Shown here in pieces: positions 8,583-16,749 of a stretch of 64,000 bases of DNA (position 1 is its first letter; every line of letters begins with the position of its first letter). Source of the DNA: Oscillospiraceae bacterium. GTDB taxonomy: Bacteria > Bacillota > Clostridia > Oscillospirales > Acutalibacteraceae. Both the position numbers and the translations under genes were made by a program. The notes under the pieces were generated by a model. It was not told the DNA's origin and did no database searches. It saw only the letters and a program-made list of their open reading frames with translations. Where the stretch lies: positions 248,001 to 312,000 of the forward strand of contig SVOY01000001.1 of NCBI GenBank assembly GCA_015066105.1. Reading direction: 5' to 3'.

Positions 8583-9403
8583 TGAAGGAAAAAATCAGAC
8601 TTGACGTTGCTCTTTTTGAAAGAGGCTTTGTTGACAGCCGTGAAAAGGGCAAGGCTCTTATTATGGCGGGCCTTGTTTATATCAACGGACAGAAGGAGAC
8701 GAAGGCGGGAGCATCGGTTAAAAGTGAAGACTGCATTGAGCTTCGCGGCGAAAAAATGCCCTTTGTCAGCCGCGGCGGCTATAAGCTTAAAAAGGCGGTT
8801 GATGAATTCGGCCTGAGGCTTGACGGTGCCGTGTGTATGGATATCGGTGCTTCAACGGGCGGCTTTACGGACTGCATGCTTCAGAACGGCGCAAAAAAGG
8901 TTTATTCCATTGATGTAGGCTACGGTCAGCTTGCGTGGAAGCTTCGTCAGGACAGCAGAGTTATCAATATGGAAAGGACAAACTTCCGCTATGTAACAAG
9001 GGAAGAAATCCCCGACGAAATTGACTTTGCAAGCGTTGATGTTTCCTTTATATCCCTTAAGCTGATTATTCCCGTAATGCGCAATCTGCTTAAAAACGGC
9101 GGCAGGGCAGTGTGCCTTATCAAGCCCCAGTTTGAGGCAGGCAGAGAAAAAATCGGCAAAAACGGCGTTGTGAGAGAGCTTTCGGTGCACCAAGAGGTTG
9201 TGGAAATGATTTACAGCTTTGTGCTTGAAAACGGCTTTTCCGTGCTCAACCTTGATTTTTCACCCATAAAGGGACCTCAGGGTAATATTGAATACCTGAT
9301 TTTCATTGAAAAATCCGATGAGCCTGAATCAAAGCTCAGCTTTACCCCCGGAGAGCTTGTTACCGCCTCTCACGAAGCATTGAACGGCGGTGATAAGCTA
9401 TGA
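8582..9403 (+). CDS. tlyA: TlyA family 16S/23S rRNA 2'-O-methyltransferase
   Basis: 273 residues: an S4 RNA-binding domain (about 1-65, with LDVALFERGFVDSREKGKAL) followed by an FtsJ/RrmJ-type methyltransferase whose SAM loop is DIGASTGGFTDC (87-98). TlyA proteins methylate ribose 2'-OH groups of rRNA and are often mislabelled hemolysin A. The order dxs-tlyA-nadK-argR-recN is classic for Firmicutes. It overlaps nadK by four bases. Confidence 0.92.
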   Translation: MKEKIRLDVALFERGFVDSREKGKALIMAGLVYINGQKETKAGASVKSEDCIELRGEKMPFVSRGGYKLKKAVDEFGLRLDGAVCMDIGASTGGFTDCMLQNGAKKVYSIDVGYGQLAWKLRQDSRVINMERTNFRYVTREEIPDEIDFASVDVSFISLKLIIPVMRNLLKNGGRAVCLIKPQFEAGREKIGKNGVVRELSVHQEVVEMIYSFVLENGFSVLNLDFSPIKGPQGNIEYLIFIEKSDEPESKLSFTPGELVTASHEALNGGDKL

Positions 9404-10263
9404 CCGTATCGCTTTATGTAAACCTTACGAGAAAAAATGCCTATAAGGTTGCACTTGACGTTATAGGTGAGCTTGAAAAGCTTAAGATTAAAATACTTAT
9501 GCCCGAGGAGTTTCGCACCAAGCTTTTCTCTGCGGCAATTGAGTTTCTTCCCTCGGCAGATTTTATCAGAAGGTCAGATTTGCTTATATCAATCGGCGGC
9601 GACGGCACGATAATTCATTCGGCACACCGTGCGGCGGCCTTTGACAAGCCCATTCTCGGCATAAATGCAGGCAATCTCGGCTTTCTTGCCGGCCTTGAAA
9701 AGGAAGAGCTTCATCTTCTCAGAGCTCTTATCGACGATAAATATACCGTTGACAGAAGAATGATGCTTTCCGTGAAATATTACGAGGCAGAGGCTTTTGT
9801 AAAGGAATATATCTGCCTTAACGATGTTGTAATTGCTCACGGCAACTCGCTCAAGATGTGTGACATTGAAGCAACAGGCGAGGGTAAGCGGATTTTTGAC
9901 TATCAGGCAGACGGACTTATAGTTGCAACGCCGACGGGCTCAACGGCCTATTCGCTTTCGGCGGGCGGCCCCGTTGTTGACACGGCTATTGAAAGCCTTA
10001 TACTTACCCCCATATGCAACCATTCACTGTTTTCGCGTTCTATGCTTTTCAAGGCAGACAGTGTTATTGAATTAAAGGTAAAAAATTCCGAAGCAAGCCG
10101 ACCGCTTTTCAGCTGTGACGGTGAAAGCACGGTGCCGATGGGCGAAAACAGCCGTCTGCTTGTTACCCGCAGTGAAAAATATGCAAAGATAATCAGAATA
10201 AAATCTGACAGCTTTGCAGACATTCTTTCGCACAAGCTAATTGAAAGGTACGCCCTCAGGTGA
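9400..10263 (+). CDS. nadK: NAD kinase
   Basis: A 287-residue ATP- (or polyphosphate-) dependent kinase that converts NAD to NADP in the cytosol. The GGDGT motif is at 66-70 and the second signature DGLIVATPTGSTAYSLSAGG at 171-190. The start ATG at 9400 overlaps the tlyA stop. nadE and a nadD fusion also lie in this window, so three NAD(P) biosynthesis steps are encoded here, though not in one operon. Confidence 0.95.
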   Translation: MTVSLYVNLTRKNAYKVALDVIGELEKLKIKILMPEEFRTKLFSAAIEFLPSADFIRRSDLLISIGGDGTIIHSAHRAAAFDKPILGINAGNLGFLAGLEKEELHLLRALIDDKYTVDRRMMLSVKYYEAEAFVKEYICLNDVVIAHGNSLKMCDIEATGEGKRIFDYQADGLIVATPTGSTAYSLSAGGPVVDTAIESLILTPICNHSLFSRSMLFKADSVIELKVKNSEASRPLFSCDGESTVPMGENSRLLVTRSEKYAKIIRIKSDSFADILSHKLIERYALR

Positions 10264-10281
10264 CCTTTAGGAGGAAAAAAT

Positions 10282-10740
10282 ATGAAAAAGAACAGACATG
10301 AGGCAATTTTATCCCTTATTTCCCGCGAGGACATAGGAACTCAGGAGGAGCTGATGCAAAAGCTCAACGAACTTGGCTACAAGGTTACCCAGGCAACGGT
10401 TTCAAGAGATATCAAGTCTCTCAAGCTTATAAAAACTCCCGTTTCCTCGGGTCAGTATAAGTATTCCTATGTAAACAGCGAAACAGAGGATTTTTCGGGC
10501 AAGTATTACTCAATACTTTCTCATTCCGTAACCTCGGTTGATTATGCAGGAAATATGGCGGTTGTAAAATGCTATGCAGGCATGGCCAATGCCGCCTGTG
10601 CCGCTATGGATAACCTTGAAATAGAAAACATTGTGGGCACCCTTGCAGGTGACGATACAATTTTTGTGCTTTGCCGCAACGAGGAAAGTGCACAGGAATT
10701 TAAAAATCATATTGAAAAGATTTCAAAAAACAGCAAATAA
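10282..10740 (+). CDS. argR: Arginine repressor ArgR
   Basis: A 152-residue transcription factor with an N-terminal winged helix (RHEAILSLISREDIGTQEEL, TQATVSRDIKSLKLIK; about 1-70) and a C-terminal arginine-binding hexamerization domain (GTLAGDDTIFVLC). The start follows AGGAGGAAAAAAT. It sits between nadK and recN as in Bacillus. Its likely targets, argCJBD, begin 17 kb downstream at 27857. Confidence 0.94.
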   Translation: MKKNRHEAILSLISREDIGTQEELMQKLNELGYKVTQATVSRDIKSLKLIKTPVSSGQYKYSYVNSETEDFSGKYYSILSHSVTSVDYAGNMAVVKCYAGMANAACAAMDNLEIENIVGTLAGDDTIFVLCRNEESAQEFKNHIEKISKNSK

Positions 10741-10761
10741 AATCAAAGGAATTTCAGCTTT

Positions 10762-12435
10762 ATGTTATCCGATTTAAAAATTGAAAACGTTGCTGTCATC
10801 GAAAAGGCCGGAATAGGCTTTGAAAAGGGCCTTAACATAATGACGGGTGAAACGGGCGCAGGTAAGTCAATAGTCATTGATGCCATCAATGCTGTGCTCG
10901 GTGAGCGCACGTCCAAGGATATTGTGAGAACGGGGACCTCTGCGGCTAAAATCACGGCCTATTTTGAGAACATATCCGATGCCGCCGTAAGGGTGCTCGG
11001 TGAGCTTGAAATAGAATGTGAGCCCGACAGAAGCCTGCTTATAAACCGTACGGTAACTGCCGACGGAAGAAGCACCTGCCGCGTTAACGGGCAGACCCTT
11101 ACGGTATCAATGCTTCGTAAGCTCGGCAGAGAGCTTATAACAATCTGTGGTCAGCACGACAGTCAGCATCTGCTTCAGAAAGAAACACATATTGAATATA
11201 TAGATTTCCTTGCGGATATCGGTCAGCTTCTTTCTCAGTACCGTGAGGCTTACCGCGAGGTTGTGAAAAAGAAAAAGGAGCTTAACGCCTTTATCAGAAG
11301 CCTTAACGATAAAGAGGAAAGGCGTGAATATCTTTCCTACCGCATTGGCGAAATTGAGGCCGCAAAAATCCAAATCGGCGAAAAGGCAAGGCTTACCGAA
11401 GAGAAAAAGAAGCTTCAGAACAGAGAGAAGCTTATGAAGGCCCTTTACGGGGCAAGGGTCGCCCTTGACGGTGAGGGTGAGGCCGCAGGCTGCACGCAGG
11501 GGCTTTACGCGCTCACGGGCTTTCTTTCTCAGCTTGGTGAATATAACGGTGAGTTTGACGGATACGCAAGGGACATTGAAAAGCTTTCTTATCTTCTCAG
11601 TGAGTGCTCAAGCCTTATCGGCAGTGAAATTTCCTCCCTTGAGGGGGAAGAGCTTGACGTCAATTTTATTGAAGAAAGGCTTGACGTGCTTTACCGTATT
11701 TCAAAAAAATACGGCGAAACGGAAGAGGAAATTCTTGAAAATCTTGAGAAATACAAGGCTGAACTTGAGCTTATAGAGACAAGCGACGATAAAAGGCTTG
11801 AGCTTGAAAATGAAATTTACGAGCTTTCCGAAAGGCTTTTTGACCTTGCCGAGGAGGTATCCGAAAGAAGAAAAAAGGCCGCAGAGGGATTTGAAAAGGA
11901 TGTTATGGCAGAGCTCAGTTATCTCGATATGCCTTCGGCTGTTTTTAAGGTGAGCTTTACTCAGACGGCGGCAACCTCAAAGGGAATTGACGATGTTGAG
12001 TTCCTTATAAGCGCCAACAGCGGCCAGGAGCCGAAGCCTCTTTCCAAAATTGCCTCGGGCGGTGAGCTTTCGAGAATTATGCTTGCAATAAAGTGTGTGC
12101 TTTCAGACCTTGAAACGGCAGACACAATGATATTTGACGAAATTGATACGGGTGTAAGCGGCAGGGCGGCACATAAAATTGCCTATAAGCTCAGGGCGTT
12201 GGGCAAAAAGCGGCAGACAATCTGCGTAACCCACCTTGCACAGATTGCCGCGGCGGCAGATAATCATCTGTTCATTGAAAAGCATAACGACGGCGAAAGC
12301 ACCTTTACAAAAATCAGAAAGCTCATTGATGACGAGCATATTTATGAAATTGCCCGTATAATCGGCGGTGAGGTCATCACAAGGGCAACGGTTATGTCGG
12401 CCTGTGAGCTTATTGATTTTGCAAATACACCTTGA
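10762..12435 (+). CDS. recN: DNA repair protein RecN
   Basis: A 557-residue SMC-like ATPase for double-strand break repair. Walker A GETGAGKSIVIDAINAVLG lies at about residues 31-49; the long coiled-coil middle follows; the C-terminal lobe has ASGGELSRIMLAIK and Walker B MIFDEIDTGVSG. Length is typical. The ribosome binding site AAAGGA is slightly distant (11 bases). It ends the nusB-recN run; its stop codon overlaps the -35 box of the tyrS promoter. Confidence 0.95.
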   Translation: MLSDLKIENVAVIEKAGIGFEKGLNIMTGETGAGKSIVIDAINAVLGERTSKDIVRTGTSAAKITAYFENISDAAVRVLGELEIECEPDRSLLINRTVTADGRSTCRVNGQTLTVSMLRKLGRELITICGQHDSQHLLQKETHIEYIDFLADIGQLLSQYREAYREVVKKKKELNAFIRSLNDKEERREYLSYRIGEIEAAKIQIGEKARLTEEKKKLQNREKLMKALYGARVALDGEGEAAGCTQGLYALTGFLSQLGEYNGEFDGYARDIEKLSYLLSECSSLIGSEISSLEGEELDVNFIEERLDVLYRISKKYGETEEEILENLEKYKAELELIETSDDKRLELENEIYELSERLFDLAEEVSERRKKAAEGFEKDVMAELSYLDMPSAVFKVSFTQTAATSKGIDDVEFLISANSGQEPKPLSKIASGGELSRIMLAIKCVLSDLETADTMIFDEIDTGVSGRAAHKIAYKLRALGKKRQTICVTHLAQIAAAADNHLFIEKHNDGESTFTKIRKLIDDEHIYEIARIIGGEVITRATVMSACELIDFANTP

Positions 12436-12460
12436 CATAAATTAAATAAAAATGTATTAT
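12432..12460 (+). promoter_or_regulatory. Sigma-A promoter of tyrS
   Basis: A perfect TTGACA (12432-12437), a 17-base spacer and TATTAT (12455-12460). The -35 overlaps the recN stop codon. Only about 35 bases separate the predicted start of transcription from tyrS, so there is no room for a T-box leader. Confidence 0.85.
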
Positions 12461-12500
12461 ATACAGAAATCAGCGAAAAAACGAAAGGATATGAAATATC

Positions 12501-13727
12501 ATGCAGATATATGAAGAGCTTGTTGCAAGAGGACTTATTGCTCAGGTAACAGACGAAGAAAGAATCAGAGACCTTATCAACAACGGTAAGGCAGTATTTT
12601 ACATCGGCTTTGACCCCACAGCCGATTCACTCCATGTAGGTCACTTTATGGCACTTTGCCTTATGAAGAGACTTCAGATGGCAGGCAACAAGCCCGTTGC
12701 ACTTATCGGCGGCGGTACGGCTATGATTGGTGACCCCTCGGGTAGAAGCGATATGCGTCAGATGATGACCGTTGAAACAATTCAGCACAACTGTGACTGC
12801 TTTAAAAAGCAGATGAGCAAGTTTATCGATTTTTCCGACGATAAGGCAATTATGGTGAATAACGCAGACTGGCTTCTTGACCTCAACTACATTGAGGTGC
12901 TTCGCGAGGTAGGTGCCTGCTTCAGCGTTAACCGTATGCTTTCGGCTGAATGCTACAAGCAGAGAATGGAAAAGGGTCTTTCCTTCCTTGAGTTCAACTA
13001 TATGATTATGCAAAGCTATGACTTCTACGTGCTTTATCAGAAGTATGGCTGTAACCTTCAGTTCGGCGGTGACGACCAGTGGAGCAATATGCTCGGCGGT
13101 ACAGAGCTTATCAGAAGAAAGCTCGGTGAGGATGCTGCCGCAATGACAATCACTCTTCTTCTCAACTCTGAGGGCAAGAAGATGGGTAAAACCCAGTCGG
13201 GTGCAGTATGGCTTGACCCCAACAAGACAAGCCCCTTCGATTTCTATCAGTATTGGAGAAACGTTGACGATGCCGACGTGCTCAAGTGTATCAGAATGCT
13301 CACCTTCCTTCCTCTTGAGGAGATTGAAAAAATGGATTCCTGGCAGGGCAGTGAGCTTAATAAGGCAAAGGAAATTCTTGCCTATGAGCTTACAAAGCTT
13401 GTTCACGGCGAGGAAGAGGCAGAAAAGGCACAGGAGGGTGCAAGGGCACTTTTCTCAGGTGCCGGCAACACAGACAATATGCCCACAACCGTGCTTTCTG
13501 ATGCTGATTTTACCGACGGCGCAATCGGTGTTATTGATATGATGCTCAAGGCTGAAATCATCAAGTCCCGCGGCGAGGGCAGACGCCTTATCGAGCAGGG
13601 CGGCGTAAGCGTTGATGACGAAAAGGCAAAGACCGCCTTTGATACGGTGAATAAGGATGCCTTCTCAAAGGGTCACGTTATTGTCAAAAAGGGTAAGAAG
13701 ATTTTCGTTAAGTTTGTAATTGAATAA
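12501..13727 (+). CDS. tyrS: Tyrosyl-tRNA synthetase
   Basis: A 408-residue class I aminoacyl-tRNA synthetase. HVGH (45-48) is the HIGH motif, KMGKTQSG is the KMSKS equivalent, and GFDPTADSLHVGH plus GGDDQWSNM bind tyrosyl-adenylate. The last 65 residues form an S4-like tRNA-binding domain (KSRGEGRRLIEQGGVSVD). It is a single-gene unit with its own promoter and a hairpin after it. Confidence 0.97.
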   Translation: MQIYEELVARGLIAQVTDEERIRDLINNGKAVFYIGFDPTADSLHVGHFMALCLMKRLQMAGNKPVALIGGGTAMIGDPSGRSDMRQMMTVETIQHNCDCFKKQMSKFIDFSDDKAIMVNNADWLLDLNYIEVLREVGACFSVNRMLSAECYKQRMEKGLSFLEFNYMIMQSYDFYVLYQKYGCNLQFGGDDQWSNMLGGTELIRRKLGEDAAAMTITLLLNSEGKKMGKTQSGAVWLDPNKTSPFDFYQYWRNVDDADVLKCIRMLTFLPLEEIEKMDSWQGSELNKAKEILAYELTKLVHGEEEAEKAQEGARALFSGAGNTDNMPTTVLSDADFTDGAIGVIDMMLKAEIIKSRGEGRRLIEQGGVSVDDEKAKTAFDTVNKDAFSKGHVIVKKGKKIFVKFVIE

Positions 13728-13730
13728 AAA

Positions 13731-13770
13731 ACAGCGGCCGACTGCGGGTTAATCCTCAGTCGGCTGTTTC
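13731..13770 (+). terminator. Hairpin terminator after tyrS
   Basis: CCGACTG (13738-13744) pairs with CAGTCGG (13757-13763), extended by ACAG/CTGT across a 3-base bulge. The U-tract is short (TTTC), so some read-through into the GH43 gene, which has no promoter of its own that I can see, is likely. Confidence 0.6.
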
Positions 13771-13784
13771 TGAAGGAGAATATT

Positions 13785-14756
13785 ATGAAAAATTATCCCA
13801 ATCCCTTTATTCCCGAAAGGGCTGACCCTTACGTCACAAGGGGCAGTGACGGATATTATTATTTTACCGCCTCGTATCCTGCCTCGCACGATGAATTTCA
13901 CGGCTATGACAGAATTGTTTTAAGAAGGAGCAAAACAGTTGAGGGCCTTGCTTCGGCTGAGGAAAAAGCAGTGTGGCTTGCCCATAAAGAGGGGATAATG
14001 TCAAAGCACATCTGGGCCCCCGAGCTTCACGAAATCAAGGGAAGGTGGTACATATTTTTTGCCGCGGGCAACAGTGAGGATAAGTGGCATATACGCCCCT
14101 ATGTGCTTTCCTGTGACGGCAATGACCCGATGAATGACAGCTGGAGCGAAAAAGGAAAGGTGCAGGCACTTTGTGAGGACAAAACCTCCTTCAACAGCTT
14201 TTCACTTGATATGACCTGTTTTGAGCACAAGGGCAAGCACTATCTTATCTGGGCGGAGATTATCGGTGCCTCCTCGCTCTTTATGGCTGAGACCGACCCC
14301 GACTGCCCGTGGAAGCTTAAGTCAATGCCCGTTCTTCTCAGCAAGCCCGAATACCCTTGGGAAAAGGTGCGCTTTCCCGTCAATGAGGGCGCAAGCGTGC
14401 TTAAGGGCGAGGACAAAATTTTCATTTTCTTTTCCGCCTCGGGTACGGGTGCGGAATACTGTATGGGCTACCTTTGGGCTGACAGCGATGCTGATTTAAT
14501 GAACCCCGCATCCTGGAGCAAAACAACCGCCCCCGTGCTTGAAACAAAGGATTTGCAGGGCGAAGCAGGCCCGGGGCACAACAGCTTTGTTTATGATGAA
14601 GAGGGGAGCTTGCTTCTCGTTTATCACGCAAGACCGCAGAGTCACTTTGAAAAAAACTGCGGCACCTATGATGATGAGCCCCTTTACGACCCCTGCCGCC
14701 ACGCAAGAATAAAGGAGGTCACCTTTGATAACGGGGGTTTTCCGGTAATATTATAA
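13785..14756 (+). CDS. Glycoside hydrolase family 43 enzyme, intracellular
   Basis: A 323-residue five-bladed beta-propeller hydrolase of the GH43 type (arabinofuranosidase/xylosidase group). The three expected carboxylates can be placed: D14 in ERADPYVT (base), D142 in FSLDMTCF (pKa modulator) and E201 in NEGAS (acid). WAPELHEIKGRWYIFFAAG and GPGHNSFVYDEEG are further family marks. There is no signal peptide, so it would act in the cytosol on imported arabinoxylan-type oligosaccharides; the exact substrate cannot be read from sequence. It is a lone catabolic gene between tyrS and nadE. Confidence 0.85.
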   Translation: MKNYPNPFIPERADPYVTRGSDGYYYFTASYPASHDEFHGYDRIVLRRSKTVEGLASAEEKAVWLAHKEGIMSKHIWAPELHEIKGRWYIFFAAGNSEDKWHIRPYVLSCDGNDPMNDSWSEKGKVQALCEDKTSFNSFSLDMTCFEHKGKHYLIWAEIIGASSLFMAETDPDCPWKLKSMPVLLSKPEYPWEKVRFPVNEGASVLKGEDKIFIFFSASGTGAEYCMGYLWADSDADLMNPASWSKTTAPVLETKDLQGEAGPGHNSFVYDEEGSLLLVYHARPQSHFEKNCGTYDDEPLYDPCRHARIKEVTFDNGGFPVIL

Positions 14757-14806
14757 AAAAACACCACTGAGGTGTTAACGCCGGCGGGCGATAAGCTTCA
14801 GTGGTT
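14756..14806 (-). terminator. Terminator between convergent GH43 and nadE genes
   Basis: ACCACTGA (14763-14770) pairs with TCAGTGGT (14798-14805) around a GC-rich loop. Read on the minus strand the stem is followed by a run of Ts (complement of A 14755-14761), so it terminates nadE. It also lies directly after the GH43 stop and may act in both directions. A competing small hairpin ACACC/GGTGT is present. Confidence 0.7.
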
Positions 14807-14812
14807 AATTAT

Positions 14813-15556
14813 TTATTCTGCCTTTGTTTCGCCGTAGGCAAAGCCGGGCATCATTTTAAGCTTGAACAGATTCATTTTGTGAAGTCTGTCAATCCTTTGC
14901 TTTGTTGCTTCGTCGTCAATTTCACCCGTTCTTATATATCTGTCAAGCACCGCATAGGTGAAACCGAGGTTATCCTCATCGGTTTTGCCGCAAAGCCCGT
15001 CGCTCGGCACCTTTTTCACAAGCTCCTCGGGCAGGCCGAGAGCGGTGCCGATTTCAAGGGTTTCCGCTACGGTGAGATTGCAAAGGGGGCTGAAGTCGCC
15101 GGCGGCATCGCCGTAGCGCGTTGAATAGCCCACCCAATCCTCCGAAAGGTTGCAGGTGTTGGCAACTCTGCCGTTGCAGCACTGCGAAACGGCATAAACA
15201 ACGGCCATTCTTATTCTCGGTGAAAGGTTTATTTTTGCCTGGGCAGAAAGCTCAAGCTTATCCTCAAACTGACCGAGCACACCGTCAACGGCATCCTTTA
15301 TGTTGATTTCGTAGCTTCTGATTCCAAGGTGCTCAACAAGCAGCCTTGAATATGAAATATCACTCTGCTCACCGCAGGGCATAAGCACGCCTATAACTCT
15401 GTCCTTGCCAAGGGCTTCAACACAAAGTGCGGCAACAACGGAGCTGTCCTTTCCGCCTGAGATGCCGAGCACGGCATTGCAGCCCTTGCCGTTTTCTTCA
15501 AAAAAATCTCTTATCCAGCGCACACAGTCATTTTTTACCTTAATTGCGTCAAACAT
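14813..15556 (-). CDS. nadE: NAD+ synthase, ammonia-dependent
   Basis: A 247-residue N-type ATP pyrophosphatase that amidates nicotinate adenine dinucleotide to NAD. The PP-loop SGGKDSS is at 33-39, and TCNLSEDWVGYSTRYGDAAGD carries the substrate-binding region. There is no N-terminal glutaminase domain, so ammonia is the expected nitrogen donor. It is transcribed alone, divergently from upp. Confidence 0.94.
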   Translation of the reverse strand: MFDAIKVKNDCVRWIRDFFEENGKGCNAVLGISGGKDSSVVAALCVEALGKDRVIGVLMPCGEQSDISYSRLLVEHLGIRSYEINIKDAVDGVLGQFEDKLELSAQAKINLSPRIRMAVVYAVSQCCNGRVANTCNLSEDWVGYSTRYGDAAGDFSPLCNLTVAETLEIGTALGLPEELVKKVPSDGLCGKTDEDNLGFTYAVLDRYIRTGEIDDEATKQRIDRLHKMNLFKLKMMPGFAYGETKAE

Positions 15557-15621
15557 AGCTTTTCTCCTTTATATTACATTGATAAGTCAGGATATCATAA
15601 CGGTAAATAAGCTTTGACTTA

Positions 15622-15650
15622 ATTTTATCTCACAAAATATTATGTGTCAA
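15622..15650 (-). promoter_or_regulatory. Sigma-A promoter of nadE (minus strand)
   Basis: On the minus strand: TTGACA (15650-15645), a 17-base spacer and TAAAAT (15627-15622), about 65 bases ahead of the nadE ATG. It is divergent from the upp promoter. Confidence 0.75.
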
Positions 15651-15698
15651 TATTTTGATAAAACATTGTTGCAAATTGAATAAAATTATTCTACACGG

Positions 15699-15727
15699 TT
15701 GATTTTTAACCGCTTTATCCTTATAAT
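15699..15727 (+). promoter_or_regulatory. Sigma-A promoter of upp
   Basis: TTGATT (15699-15704), a 17-base spacer and TATAAT (15722-15727), with a leader of about 27 bases before upp. No room for a PyrR-type attenuator. Confidence 0.75.
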
Positions 15728-15760
15728 ATAATAGAAGACAAAAGCAAAGGAGAAATAACA

Positions 15761-16393
15761 ATGAAAGAAAACGTAACAATTTATGACCATCCTCTTATTC
15801 AGCACAAGCTTTCAATCCTTCGCGATAAGAATACACCCTCAAAGGATTTCAGAGCTCTTATTCACGAAATAGCAATGCTTATGTGCTATGAAGCAACCCG
15901 TGACCTTCCCTTGGAGGAAATTGAAATTGAAACCCCCATCTGCAAAACAAAGGCAAAGCACATTTCCGGCAAAAAGCTTGCCGTTGTGCCTATTCTGCGT
16001 GCAGGTCTCGGTATGGTAGACGCAATAAGCGAGCTTATCCCCTCGGTAAGAATCGGCCACATCGGTCTTTACCGTGATGAGGAAACCCTCAAGCCCGTTG
16101 AGTATTACTGCAAGCTTCCCAAGGATATCGGTGAAAGAGATGTTATTGTTGTTGACCCTATGCTTGCAACAGGCGGCTCAGCCATTGATGCCGTTTCGCA
16201 GATTAAGCTTCGCAACCCCCGTTCAATCCGTTTTATGGGCATTATTGCCGCTCCCGAGGGAATTGAGGCATTTACAAAGGCTCACCCCGATGTGCACATT
16301 TACTGCGCCGCCCTTGATGAAAAGCTTAACAAGGTAGGCTACATTGTGCCCGGCCTCGGTGATGCAGGCGACAGAATCTTCGGCACAAAATAA
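15761..16393 (+). CDS. upp: Uracil phosphoribosyltransferase
   Basis: A 210-residue salvage enzyme making UMP from uracil and PRPP. The PRPP-binding loop is [11 protein letters not shown] (131-141) and the uracil-binding C-terminus is [17 protein letters not shown], both hallmarks. It starts after AAAGGAG. It is monocistronic; the next promoter (for the Leu T-box) begins 17 bases after its stop and no terminator lies between. Confidence 0.97.
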   Translation: MKENVTIYDHPLIQHKLSILRDKNTPSKDFRALIHEIAMLMCYEATRDLPLEEIEIETPICKTKAKHISGKKLAVVPILRAGLGMVDAISELIPSVRIGHIGLYRDEETLKPVEYYCKLPKDIGERDVIVVDPMLATGGSAIDAVSQIKLRNPRSIRFMGIIAAPEGIEAFTKAHPDVHIYCAALDEKLNKVGYIVPGLGDAGDRIFGTK

Positions 16394-16409
16394 AAGTTGA
16401 AAAAAACTA

Positions 16410-16438
16410 TTGACAAAAATCCCTTTTAGTGATAAAAT
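16410..16438 (+). promoter_or_regulatory. Sigma-A promoter of the first T-box operon
   Basis: TTGACA (16410-16415), a 17-base spacer and TAAAAT (16433-16438). It directly precedes the T-box leader. Confidence 0.85.
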
Positions 16439-16720
16439 GCTTTTCAATATTACTAAATGCGTTGACGAAATTAAGGTTTATCCGTCGTGCTTACAGAGAG
16501 TCGGTGCTTGGTGCAAACCGATACACAAGGTTAAATCAGTCTCATTTCTGAGCAGGGTCATTGAAGGCAGTTGCTGTGTAGGTGACCACGGACGCCCCGT
16601 TATCATGGCTAAAGGCTTGTCAGAGTCTTGAAGGTGACTGCAGATGCAGTAAACAAGGTGGTACCGCGGATTATATTCGTCCTTGAAATTACTTTAGTAG
16701 TTTCAAGGGCGTTTTTTTGA
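16439..16720 (+). ncRNA. T-box leader, leucine-type (specifier CTC)
   Basis: Stem I is closed by TGAC near 16463-16466 and GTCA at 16557-16560. The AGAGAG motif (16495-16500) precedes the apical arm TCGGTGCTTGGTGCAAACCGA. The specifier region reads CTC (16541-16543) followed by ATTTCTGAG, the usual layout of codon, short linker and (C)TGAG. The T-box proper AAGGTGGTACCGCGG is at 16655-16669. The terminator CGTCCTTGAAA (16678-16688)/TTTCAAGGGCG (16701-16711) ends in seven Ts. Known function: uncharged tRNA with the matching anticodon stabilises the antiterminator. The Leu call is by eye; ATC at 16534-16536 is a less likely alternative. Confidence 0.88.
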
Positions 16721-16749
16721 TAAAAATTTTTTAAAAGGAGCAGAACGAT

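Noticed and set aside
12461..12500. T-box or riboswitch upstream of tyrS
   Set aside because: The leader after the clear promoter is about 35 bases, too short for any such element.
12627..13406. Long open frame on the minus strand opposite tyrS
   Set aside because: It has no ribosome binding site or family match and is a codon-bias shadow of tyrS.
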